NCBI GenBank assembly: GCA_002317305.1
Contig: DCIZ01000001.1
Span: 3,257-9,758, forward strand
Reading direction: 5' to 3'
Source of the DNA: Campylobacter sp. UBA1713
Lineage (GTDB): Bacteria; Campylobacterota; Campylobacteria; Campylobacterales; Campylobacteraceae
Length of the DNA stretch: 6,502 bases
The position numbers and the translations under genes were made by a program. Positions 1 through 6,069 of this stretch are shown here, one piece after another. The first letter of the stretch is position 1. Every line of letters begins with the position of its first letter. The notes under the pieces were generated by a model, which saw only the letters and a program-made list of their open reading frames with translations, was not told the DNA's origin and searched no databases.

Positions 1-67
1 TTTTCGATAAATCTCAAAGAAAAACGGCGAGGAACGGTGGACGGGGGCGCTGCCCTGCAACCCTGTT
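1..67 (-). repeat. Dispersed intergenic repeat, copy A (probably cut by the window edge)
   Basis: The reverse complement of this stretch closely matches 3320-3389. Shared blocks are a 15-base identical core (TTTTCGATAAATCTC at 1-15), a GAAAACGG-like segment, the block GGACGGGGGC, and a tail reading CCCTGCAACCC here against CCCCTGCGACCCC there. In between, the two copies differ by scattered substitutions and small indels. Read on the minus strand it lies downstream of the helicase gene, and copy B lies downstream of the lipoprotein gene in the same relative orientation. The GC-rich part can form a small GGC/GCC hairpin around 46-54. In copy B the core is the loop of a long hairpin. Here the other hairpin arm would fall before position 1, so this copy is probably truncated by the window. 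The repeat similarity is seen directly; its function is unknown. Confidence 0.8.
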
Positions 68-75
68 CAGAATGC

Positions 76-131
76 GGAGTGCGGAAAACGGAAAACGGAA
101 AACGGAAAACGGAGTGCGGAAAACGGAAAAC
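76..131 (+). repeat. Heptamer tandem array (GGAAAAC / GGAGTGC units)
   Basis: Eight consecutive 7-bp units can be read without gaps: GGAGTGC at 76-82, four GGAAAAC units at 83-110, GGAGTGC at 111-117, and two more GGAAAAC units at 118-131, followed by a broken unit (GGA) from 132. The regular return of GGAGTGC gives a higher-order pattern. The array faces a second array of the same unit in inverted orientation at 171-210. It lies just beyond the 3' end of the helicase gene and is not part of any convincing gene. Short identical direct repeats of this kind are prone to slippage; whether this one varies is not known. Confidence 0.95.
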
Positions 132-138
132 GGAATTT

Positions 139-150
139 GCGAAAATTCGC
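139..150. other. Small hairpin in the spacer between the two heptamer arrays
   Basis: GCGAA at 139-143 pairs with TTCGC at 146-150 around a two-base loop. It sits in the 40-bp spacer separating the two inverted arrays. A loop this tight makes a stable structure doubtful, and a run of Ts follows at 151-155, so a weak plus-strand terminator is conceivable but not supported by any plus-strand gene. Confidence 0.3.
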
Positions 151-170
151 TTTTTGGTGAATTTGACAAA

Positions 171-210
171 TTTCCGTTTTCAGTTTTCCGTTTTCAGCTT
201 TCCGTTTTCC
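171..210 (-). repeat. Inverted heptamer array overlapping the helicase 3' end
   Basis: Read on the minus strand from 210 downwards, the units are GGAAAAC (210-204), GGAAAGC (203-197), TGAAAAC (196-190), GGAAAAC (189-183), TGAAAAC (182-176) and a partial GGAAA (175-171). It is the same unit as the array at 76-131 but inverted, so the pair can form an imperfect long stem-loop. The similarity extends inward: GGAATTTG near 132-139 faces CAAATTTCC near 167-175. The helicase reading frame runs through 183-210 and stops at a TGA (182-180) that is the first three bases of one TGAAAAC unit. Confidence 0.93.
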
Positions 211-1979
211 AACTTCGCCACCCACATCTCCGTCTCTTTCACATATTCACGTGGTAGCTTTAACCCTGCATCTTTAGCGTAGCCCGCCCAGTCTCGCCTC
301 GTGCTCTTTCGGCACAAAAGAGTTAGCCCGCCGCCTTGACTACTTCGCCCTTTACACATCTCCACAAGCGCCGCTTTTAGCGCGTCTTGGCGCTCTTCTA
401 AAGCCTCCATAGCTCTCTTTGTCTCCAAAAACTCCGCCACCAACCTCAACCACTCTTTGCTACCACTCATGTCCACAAAACCCTCATCTGCATCGCACCC
501 GCCAAACTCCTCCGTCTCGCCACTCTCACCCACACTAGCCCCAGCCAAAAACCTAGACGCGTCCAAAATCCCGTCAAACCGCCCACGCTCAAACTGCTCG
601 CTACTCAAATTTACGCCGCCACCAAATTCGCCCACCAGTTCATCTTCTAAAACCCTCTCGCAACTCTCGTAAAATTCACGCACTGCCGCGCTCGCACTAA
701 CTCGCCGCACCAAAAATTCACCAAAAGACTCATTTTTGTTATAACGCAAAAACATTCCTTCTAAACTCCTCGCCCTAGACAAAGCCACATAAGCCTGCCC
801 ATTTTCAAAAATTCGCCCCAAGTCGCACCCAAACCGCGCCAAACTCATGCCTTGAGACTTGTGAATGGTGATGCCGTAAGCCAGCTTCAAAGGAAACTGC
901 TTAAAAACCGCACGCACTTTCTCTTTCACGCCGCCACTCTCTTCGCCCTTTTTTGCCCGCGCGCCCTCGTAGTCGCAAAGCGTGTGTTCATAACGCTCCA
1001 CACAGATGCACTCGCCGCTATCTTTTTTTACATAAATTTCGCCCTTGCCGTCTGAATTTTTTATGTCTGTTATGTAGCCACACTCGCCGTTGTAGTATTG
1101 TCCATCTTTGTTAATGGTAAAGATAACTCTAGCGCCTATCTTAAACTCAAAAACCTCCGGCGCTCTTAAATTCTCCACCCACCGCTCAAACGCCTCGTCT
1201 GTAAAACGTGGGTCTTTTTTCTCCTTTGTCGCCATTGCTCTAAATTTTTTGCCTGGTAGCACAGAAAGCCGCTCGGCGTTGTGCGCATTTGCCTCTTCAT
1301 TTACCCCAAAAAGCACGGTGATGTCTGGCGGAAATTCGCTCACCAAACGAGACGAAAGTAGCTCACAAACCTCTGCATCGCACTCGCCCACGCGGACTTT
1401 TGCCAAAATTTGAAAAAGCCTGTCATCGTTCGTTCTTTTTGAGCGTGTAAGCTCCACACACGTCAGCCCAAGCTCACTCCACGCCTGCGTCTCAAAAGCA
1501 AAGTAAGCCTCGTTTCCCTCAAAAAGCCCGTCGCTCTCCTCGCGGTTTTTGCTCTTTCTAACTGGCGGAAGCTGGTAGAAGTCGCCCACTATCAAAACTC
1601 GCCCACGAAAGCCAAAGGTCTTTAGACGATAGACTATCATCTCTAGCAAATTTGCGCTAATCATAGAAATTTCATCTATGACGATGAGGTCGCACTTTTG
1701 TAAAATTTTTTGTAGCTCGTTTAGCTGTCGCTCTTGCAAGGCGTCTCTCTCTCTTAACTCATCAAGCGAATTGCTGATGCCAAATTTGAAAAAACGATGA
1801 ACCGTTACGCCCCCGATGTTTACCGCGCTGATGCCCGTGCTACCGAGCATAACGACACTTTTTTTTGCTTTTTTGTAAAATTTAACTATCTCGCCCACCA
1901 TGTAGCTCTTGCCGACTCCGCCGCCACCTGTGAGAAAGAGATTCCCGTGTTCTAAAATATCGATGATTCTGTTTAACAT
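180..1979 (-). CDS. Pif1-like SF1 helicase / AAA-family ATPase
   Basis: The 599-residue protein has the motifs of Pif1/RecD-type superfamily 1 helicases, which unwind DNA 5'-3' in the cytoplasm using ATP. Walker A is GGGGVGKS (18-25) and motif Ia is around 46-64 (GSTGISA, then VTVHRFF). Walker B is IDEISM (101-106), motif III is GDFYQLPPV (132-140), motif V is AYGITIHKSQGMSL (367-380) and motif VI is YVALSRARS (397-405). Residues from about 430 form an acidic, poorly recognisable C-terminal extension. The last ten residues (LENGKLKTEN) are encoded largely by heptamer repeats, and the stop lies inside a repeat. The start is firm: an in-frame TAA lies two codons upstream and an AAAAGG site precedes the ATG. 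The gene is transcribed divergently from the lipoprotein gene, with a TATAAT box close upstream. The exact cellular role (replication, recombination or accessory) cannot be read from the sequence. Confidence 0.92.
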   Translation of the reverse strand: MLNRIIDILEHGNLFLTGGGGVGKSYMVGEIVKFYKKAKKSVVMLGSTGISAVNIGGVTVHRFFKFGISNSLDELRERDALQERQLNELQKILQKCDLIVIDEISMISANLLEMIVYRLKTFGFRGRVLIVGDFYQLPPVRKSKNREESDGLFEGNEAYFAFETQAWSELGLTCVELTRSKRTNDDRLFQILAKVRVGECDAEVCELLSSRLVSEFPPDITVLFGVNEEANAHNAERLSVLPGKKFRAMATKEKKDPRFTDEAFERWVENLRAPEVFEFKIGARVIFTINKDGQYYNGECGYITDIKNSDGKGEIYVKKDSGECICVERYEHTLCDYEGARAKKGEESGGVKEKVRAVFKQFPLKLAYGITIHKSQGMSLARFGCDLGRIFENGQAYVALSRARSLEGMFLRYNKNESFGEFLVRRVSASAAVREFYESCERVLEDELVGEFGGGVNLSSEQFERGRFDGILDASRFLAGASVGESGETEEFGGCDADEGFVDMSGSKEWLRLVAEFLETKRAMEALEERQDALKAALVEMCKGRSSQGGGLTLLCRKSTRRDWAGYAKDAGLKLPREYVKETEMWVAKLENGKLKTEN

Positions 1980-2035
1980 AGTTTAACCTTTTTTAGCTAT
2001 CATTATATCAAATAAAACTTAATAAGGAAAATTTA
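1980..2035. promoter_or_regulatory. Divergent promoter region, with extended -10 for the minus-strand helicase gene
   Basis: On the minus strand, TTTGATATAATG contains a perfect TATAAT (2007-2002) preceded by TG plus one base, an extended -10 element, 22 bases before the helicase start codon. Campylobacter and Helicobacter sigma-70 promoters typically have a TTTTG/TATAAT arrangement and no conserved -35, which fits. On the plus strand the best -10-like string is TATCAT (1998-2003), overlapping the same bases, so the two promoters would be nearly back to back. The plus-strand ribosome binding site is AAGGA at 2024-2028, seven bases before the lipoprotein ATG. The minus-strand one is AAAAGG at about 1992-1987. 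The minus-strand promoter is the better supported of the two. Confidence 0.6.
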
Positions 2036-3289
2036 ATGAAAAAAAGACTACTTTCACACATCTTGCTTACGCTTTTGGCGGCGTTGTTTTTGACCGCTTG
2101 CGGACCAAAAGCGCCCTACATCTTTCCAGACAAATTTAAACAAGACGCAAAAATTTTAGCCACATTTGACGAGCCAGTTCTCTTTGACGAAACGGCACTT
2201 TTGCAAAAATATTTCGCCGTTTGGAAAAAGAAAAAAAGCGACTTTAAAAAGTCTGACCTCATGTGGGCGCTAAATTCTTACACCTACAAACCGGGCAGAT
2301 ATTTTACACTTTCACGCCTCACGTTTAAAAAAAGCTGGTTTGACAATGTAGCCAAAAATGCAAATTTTGACGCCCTAAATTCAGTTTTTGCGCCCGCCAT
2401 CATCACAAAAAACACGCCACTTCGTAGCCTTCCCACACGAGACCGCCTCTTTAAGTCGGCTGGTAGCTACCCGTTTGACTACCTCCAAGACTCTGTTTTG
2501 CCCATCTTTTCGCCCGTTGTCGTCTCTCACTACAGCAAAGATGGACTTTACGCTTTCGTTCACACAGATGAGATTAGCGGCTGGATTTGGCGAGGCGACT
2601 TGCGAATTTTCACGCAAAAAGAGGCAGAAAACTACAAAAAAAACAAATTTGGCGCTTTCACAAAGGACGGCGGCGCCATCTTTGACAAGCGTGGCAACTT
2701 TGTCGGCGAGAGTAGAATCGGTGGCTTTTTTCCTTATGTAAAGGAAGAAAATGACGCTTTTGTCTCGGCTAGTTACCGTTTTTCAAAAAGCTACGCAAGA
2801 AAATTTGAGCCTTTTGAAGATGTCATCATAAAACGCCGTTTGAACGAATTTTTGGGTGCGAACTACGGCTGGGGCGGTGAAAATTTGCTCCGCGACTGCT
2901 CTTTGTTTTTGAAAGATTTTTACGCATCTTTTGGCGTGTGGCTTCCACGCAACTCGAGGGCACAAGGCAAAGCTGGCACGGTCTTTTCGCTTGAAGGCAT
3001 GGACAACGAGCAAAAAAAGGAATTTATCATGGCAAACGCCGTGCCTTACCTTACACTCTTTTACATGAAAGGGCACATCATGCTCTACACGGGCGTTTTG
3101 GACGATGAGATAACCATAACGCATGCGGTGTGGGCTTTGAGAGACAAAGAGGACAACCGCCACCAAATAGGCAAAGTCGCCATCACGAGCATCGAGCTTG
3201 GCAAAGGCTACCGCGAATTTAAAGATGAAAATTTGCTTTTGGGCAAGATAACCTCTATGAACATCATTAGCGCACCGAAAAAACGTTAA
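2036..3289 (+). CDS. Lipoprotein, SH3 + NlpC/P60 (C40) cell-wall peptidase
   Basis: The 417-residue protein is probably an envelope-anchored murein endopeptidase that cuts peptidoglycan stem peptides. A lysine/arginine start and a hydrophobic stretch (5-19) lead to the lipobox LTAC, with the lipidated Cys at 22. About 30-125 resembles the N-terminal stabilising region of this family. Residues 127-190 look like a bacterial SH3 domain (TPLRSLPTRD to GWIWRGDLRIF), and 213-245 may be a second SH3-like segment. The NlpC/P60 domain fills about 262-400, with catalytic Cys288 in RDCSLF, His347 in KGHIMLYTG, and His363 in THAVW as the likely third polar residue. The preceding YGWGG is typical of the family. 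All catalytic residues are present, so it should be active. The start is set by AAGGA seven bases upstream. Its 3' end faces the repeat and hairpin region at 3320-3407. Confidence 0.9.
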   Translation: MKKRLLSHILLTLLAALFLTACGPKAPYIFPDKFKQDAKILATFDEPVLFDETALLQKYFAVWKKKKSDFKKSDLMWALNSYTYKPGRYFTLSRLTFKKSWFDNVAKNANFDALNSVFAPAIITKNTPLRSLPTRDRLFKSAGSYPFDYLQDSVLPIFSPVVVSHYSKDGLYAFVHTDEISGWIWRGDLRIFTQKEAENYKKNKFGAFTKDGGAIFDKRGNFVGESRIGGFFPYVKEENDAFVSASYRFSKSYARKFEPFEDVIIKRRLNEFLGANYGWGGENLLRDCSLFLKDFYASFGVWLPRNSRAQGKAGTVFSLEGMDNEQKKEFIMANAVPYLTLFYMKGHIMLYTGVLDDEITITHAVWALRDKEDNRHQIGKVAITSIELGKGYREFKDENLLLGKITSMNIISAPKKR

Positions 3290-3319
3290 AAATATGTTGA
3301 CGCTATTGCAAATAAAATA

Positions 3320-3389
3320 AACGGGGTCGCAGGGGCGAAGCCCCCGTCCGCCCGTCTCGCTACCGTTTTCTTTTGAGATTTATCGAAAA
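3320..3389 (+). repeat. Dispersed intergenic repeat, copy B
   Basis: This is the inverted partner of the repeat at 1-67, about 3.3 kb away. It starts 30 bases after the lipoprotein stop codon. It opens with a GC-rich part (ACGGGG, then GCAGGGGCGAAGCCCCCGT) that can fold as GGGGC (3332-3336) with GCCCC (3340-3344), or alternatively as ACGGGG (3321-3326) with CCCCGT (3342-3347). It continues into the left arm and loop of the long hairpin at 3354-3407. The 198-bp gap between the lipoprotein gene and mgtE contains no credible gene, and this repeat with its hairpin accounts for about half of it. Confidence 0.8.
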
Positions 3390-3407
3390 AGAAAACGGTA
3401 GCGAGAC
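3354..3407. repeat. Perfect 21-bp-stem hairpin
   Basis: The arm 3354-3374 (beginning GTCTCGCTACCG) is the exact reverse complement of 3387-3407 (ending CGGTAGCGAGAC). The loop is 12 bases, GAGATTTATCGA. Pairing stops at both ends: C3353 cannot pair with T3408, and G3375 cannot pair with A3386. The hairpin is not followed by a T-run on either strand, so it is not a standard Rho-independent terminator. The loop is part of the 15-base core conserved in copy A. Possible roles are RNA stabilisation at the lipoprotein 3' end, a MITE-like remnant, or a protein binding site. Confidence 0.9.
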
Positions 3408-3411
3408 TACA

Positions 3412-3429
3412 AAAAAGCGTTAGCTTTTT
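3412..3429 (+). terminator. Weak hairpin with T-run, possible terminator
   Basis: AAAAAGC (3412-3418) pairs with GCTTTTT (3423-3429) around the loop GTTA. The T-rich 3' arm resembles a minimal intrinsic terminator for lipoprotein-gene transcripts, although the stem has only two GC pairs and no T-run beyond the stem. It directly follows the 21-bp hairpin. Confidence 0.3.
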
Positions 3430-3487
3430 ACCAAAAAATTCGCCAAAAAAAACGAGTCTAAACAAACAAAAAATTTAAGGAACAACC

Positions 3488-4843
3488 ATGAACAGCGGTG
3501 AAATTTGCGAGATAAAAGACGAGCTAAACAAACATATAGACGAAAGCTGCGAGCTTAGTGCCGTTGAGGTAGCAGGACACTTAGAAGAGCTAAAAAAACA
3601 TGACAAAGAGACTTATGCTGAGTTTTTAGAAAAGCTAGACGAAGAGAGTTTGGGCGAAGTCGCCATCGAGCTACCTGACCACATGCTAAAAGACGTCCTA
3701 GCGACCGTTTCAGCCCAAAAGCTAGCCGGCGCCATAGAAGAGCTAGACAGCGACGATGCGACAGATTTGCTTCAGACCATCGAGGAGATAGACGAAAAAA
3801 AGGCGGACGAGATCTTTTCAAATTTGGAAGTCGAAAGCCAAAAAGAGATAAGCAAACTCATAGACTACGAAGAGAACGAAGCGGGCGCTTACATGCAAAC
3901 GGAGCTTTTTAGCGGGCGCGAGAGTGAGCGGCTAGACGAGGCGGTAAAGCGACTTCGTGAGATGAAAAAAAATGAGCTCATTGACAACGTCTATCAGCTT
4001 TTTGTAGTAGACGATGACGGCGTTTTGCGTGCTGCTTTGCCGCTTGACGACTTGTTGCTTTTTGAAAACGAGATGAGTTTGGGCGAAATTTTAGCTAGCT
4101 CTGGAGACGACTACACGCCGCACTCAGCGCTTGACACAGACGATATAGCAGACGTGGCAGCTAGCATGCGAGACTTTGACTTGCGTTCTGTGGCGGTGGT
4201 AGACAGAGCGGGCGTTTTGCTGGGCAGAATCACGCCAGATGACATTCATGACTTTTTAGAGGAGAGTGCCACAGAGCAAATTTATCACCTTGCAGGCGTA
4301 AATGACGAAGCCGAAGAGGAGACGGTCTTTAAGGCGGGCAAGAGCCGTGCTTTGTGGCTTTTGGTAAATTTGGCTACGGCTTTTTTGGGGAGTTTTGTCA
4401 TAGGGCTTTTTGACGAAACCATCACAAAATTTGTCGCCCTTGCAGCGCTCATGCCGCTAGTTGCTAGCATGGGCGGAAATGCTGGCACGCAAGCGCTGGC
4501 TGTAACAGTAAGGCGGCTAGCAGTGGGCGACATAGAGTTTAAAGATGCTAGACGGGTTTTGGGGCGTGAGCTACTCATAGCGTGCACAAATGGGGCTATT
4601 TTTGCCGTTTTGGTCGGGCTAATAGCACACTTTTGGTTTAAAACAGATGGGCTTGGGCTGGTCATCGCCACGGCGATTCTAGTAAATTTAACATGTGCTG
4701 GTTTTTTTGGTGCGCTCATTCCGCTTGCGCTAAAAAAATGCGGTGTAGATCCTGCTGTGGGAAGCTCTGTTTTACTAACTACGGTAACGGACATCGTGGG
4801 GTTTTTCGCGTTTTTGGGACTAGCGAAGATGATTCTAGTTTGA
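3488..4843 (+). CDS. mgtE: Magnesium transporter MgtE
   Basis: The 451-residue protein matches the MgtE family of inner-membrane, Mg2+-gated Mg2+ channels in length and domain order. An acidic alpha-helical N domain (about 20-135) holds the cytosolic Mg2+-sensing helices, for example residues around ELDSDDATDLLQTIEEID. A pair of CBS domains spans about 136-260, ending in the typical ITPDDIHDFLEE. The membrane part begins at about 288, with helices near 288-308, 316-340, 362-384, 389-415 and 426-450. The signature SMGGNAGTQ is at 327-335. Asp435 in TVTDIVGFF corresponds to the pore aspartate of the family. The start is supported by AAGGA at 3477-3481, six bases upstream. No Mg2+ riboswitch or clear promoter is visible in the 198-bp gap before it. 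Nothing is missing, so it should be functional. Confidence 0.97.
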   Translation: MNSGEICEIKDELNKHIDESCELSAVEVAGHLEELKKHDKETYAEFLEKLDEESLGEVAIELPDHMLKDVLATVSAQKLAGAIEELDSDDATDLLQTIEEIDEKKADEIFSNLEVESQKEISKLIDYEENEAGAYMQTELFSGRESERLDEAVKRLREMKKNELIDNVYQLFVVDDDGVLRAALPLDDLLLFENEMSLGEILASSGDDYTPHSALDTDDIADVAASMRDFDLRSVAVVDRAGVLLGRITPDDIHDFLEESATEQIYHLAGVNDEAEEETVFKAGKSRALWLLVNLATAFLGSFVIGLFDETITKFVALAALMPLVASMGGNAGTQALAVTVRRLAVGDIEFKDARRVLGRELLIACTNGAIFAVLVGLIAHFWFKTDGLGLVIATAILVNLTCAGFFGALIPLALKKCGVDPAVGSSVLLTTVTDIVGFFAFLGLAKMILV

Positions 4844-4925
4844 TGTTTATCGTTTCAAAATATCAAAAGTTGATTTATCTATTCACGAGAATCGCAAAAC
4901 ACAAATTTACAAAAAGGTAAAAAAA
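4844..4925 (+). promoter_or_regulatory. Short intergenic region with RBS of the fusion gene
   Basis: This AT-rich 82-base gap has no terminator-like hairpin after mgtE. AAAAAGGT at 4911-4918, followed by a run of As, is the ribosome binding site for the gene starting at 4926. A TTGATTTATCT string near 4870-4880 is a weak -10-like candidate only. Both a separate promoter and readthrough from mgtE remain possible. Confidence 0.4.
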
Positions 4926-6059
4926 ATGATCACAGACCTAAAACGAAAGCCGTTAGAAAACGGCAAGTTTATCAAAACATTTTCCGTTGAGTTCTCACAA
5001 AACGAAACGCCACGCCGCTGGGAGTGCGTGAGTGTCCACGACAGTGTCGCCGTGCTGCTTTACGATGCAAAAAAAGACGCCATCGTGCTTGTACGGCAGT
5101 TTCGTCCGAGCGTGTGGGCGTATTTTGACAACGCAAACGCAAATTTACCAGAAAACAAAAACGCCATAGACCTCGCACACACCTACGAGCTTTGCGCAGG
5201 CATCATGGACAAGCAAAAAAGCGAGCACCAAACGGCTTTTGAAGAGGTGGTCGAGGAGACGGGCTTTGAGCCTTTGGGGCTAAAACGAATCACCAGCTCT
5301 TTTGGTGCGTTAGGATTCGGCGCAAACCGCCAAACGCTATTTTTCGCGCAAGTGAGCGAAAGCAGGCGGCTAGGAAGTGGCGGCGGCGTGGAGGACGAGT
5401 GCATCGAGCTTTGCTTTTTGCCACGAAGCGAAATTCCAGCGTTCATAAAAGACGAAAGCAAGATAAAAGCGTCAAATTTAAATTTCGCGTTAAGCTACTT
5501 TTTGGCGCATTTTGACGAGCTGTGCGACAAATGCGACAAAAAAGAAAAAAACGAGTGCGTTGTGGTCATCGACATGCAAGAACGCATCTTAAACGCAGTC
5601 GAAAACGGCGAAATGGTGCAAATAAAAACAGCAAAGTTGTTAGATTTGGCGCAAGCTTTGGGCGTGAGAGTGTTTGCAACAGAGCAAGTCCCGCAAAAAC
5701 TGGGCTTTTCAGACGAGCGTGTGAGTGCGTTTTTTGGCGAGAGTGCGGTGGCAAAGAGTGAATTTAGTGCATTTGGGGTTTTGCGTGAAAAGTTGCGTGG
5801 CTTTGAGCGTGTGGTTTTAGCAGGCGTCGAGGCGCACATTTGCGTATATTTTACCGCTTTGGAGCTTTTACAAAACGGCTTTGAAGTGTGCGTAGTGAGC
5901 GAGTGCGTGGGCAGTAGAGAGGCTTGCGACAAAGCGCTAGCACTAGAAAATTTGCGTTTGCGTGGCGTGAGCGTGGTAAGCGCTGAGACGTGGGCTTTTG
6001 GGCGACTAAAAAGTGCTGAAAACGAGGCGTTTCGTGCCGTCTCAAAAATAGTAAAATAA
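4926..6059 (+). CDS. Nudix hydrolase (NUDT14/UDP-sugar type) fused to isochorismatase-like hydrolase
   Basis: The 377-residue cytosolic protein has two enzyme domains. Residues 1-200 form a Nudix domain. The strand ending YELCAGIMDK leads into the Nudix box (92-114), with catalytic glutamates E107, E110 and E111 in EEVVEETGF. The following SFGALGFGANRQTLFFAQV and RRLGSGGGVEDECIEL resemble the NUDT14 UDP-sugar diphosphatase / ADP-ribose pyrophosphatase branch. The box departs from consensus: Lys98 replaces the first Glu and Glu106 the Arg. A Cys/Lys-rich linker (about 201-211) leads to an isochorismatase-like domain (212-370) with triad Asp216 (VIDMQ), Lys277 (AKSEF) and Cys306 (GVEAHICV). No PncA-type metal triad (DxHxH) is visible, so it is closer to YcaC-like hydrolases than to a classical nicotinamidase. 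No separate start precedes the second domain. Substrates are unknown; a nucleotide-sugar or NAD-related salvage role is inference. Confidence 0.88.
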   Translation: MITDLKRKPLENGKFIKTFSVEFSQNETPRRWECVSVHDSVAVLLYDAKKDAIVLVRQFRPSVWAYFDNANANLPENKNAIDLAHTYELCAGIMDKQKSEHQTAFEEVVEETGFEPLGLKRITSSFGALGFGANRQTLFFAQVSESRRLGSGGGVEDECIELCFLPRSEIPAFIKDESKIKASNLNFALSYFLAHFDELCDKCDKKEKNECVVVIDMQERILNAVENGEMVQIKTAKLLDLAQALGVRVFATEQVPQKLGFSDERVSAFFGESAVAKSEFSAFGVLREKLRGFERVVLAGVEAHICVYFTALELLQNGFEVCVVSECVGSREACDKALALENLRLRGVSVVSAETWAFGRLKSAENEAFRAVSKIVK

Positions 6060-6069
6060 AGGCGAAAAG

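Noticed and set aside
76..210. CRISPR-like array
   Set aside because: The units are contiguous 7-mers without spacers, and no cas gene is present.
37..282. Plus-strand 81-codon frame across the heptamer arrays
   Set aside because: Its product is mainly translated repeat (KRKTEN-type runs). No ribosome binding site is seen, and it overlaps the helicase end.
2381..3166. Open frames on both strands overlapping the lipoprotein gene
   Set aside because: The lipobox and the complete Cys/His/His catalytic set show that the frame at 2036-3289 is the real one.
3321..3347. GC-rich hairpin as a standard intrinsic terminator
   Set aside because: It has two competing pairings and no T-run directly after the stem. 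T-rich sequence comes only some 15 bases later.
3720..4525. Several GCTAGC palindromes in mgtE
   Set aside because: They fall in codons for residues such as Ala, Ser and Leu and have no regular spacing. They are best explained by codon choice.
4285..4794. Minus-strand 169-codon open frame inside mgtE
   Set aside because: It is antisense to a clearly conserved MgtE membrane domain. Its product is Ser/Thr/Pro/Lys/Ala-rich with no domain, and it looks like a codon-bias shadow.
5571..5843. Classical nicotinamidase (PncA)
   Set aside because: The Asp/Lys/Cys triad is shared, but the metal-binding Asp/His set typical of PncA is not visible after the first strand, so the general isochorismatase-like label is safer.
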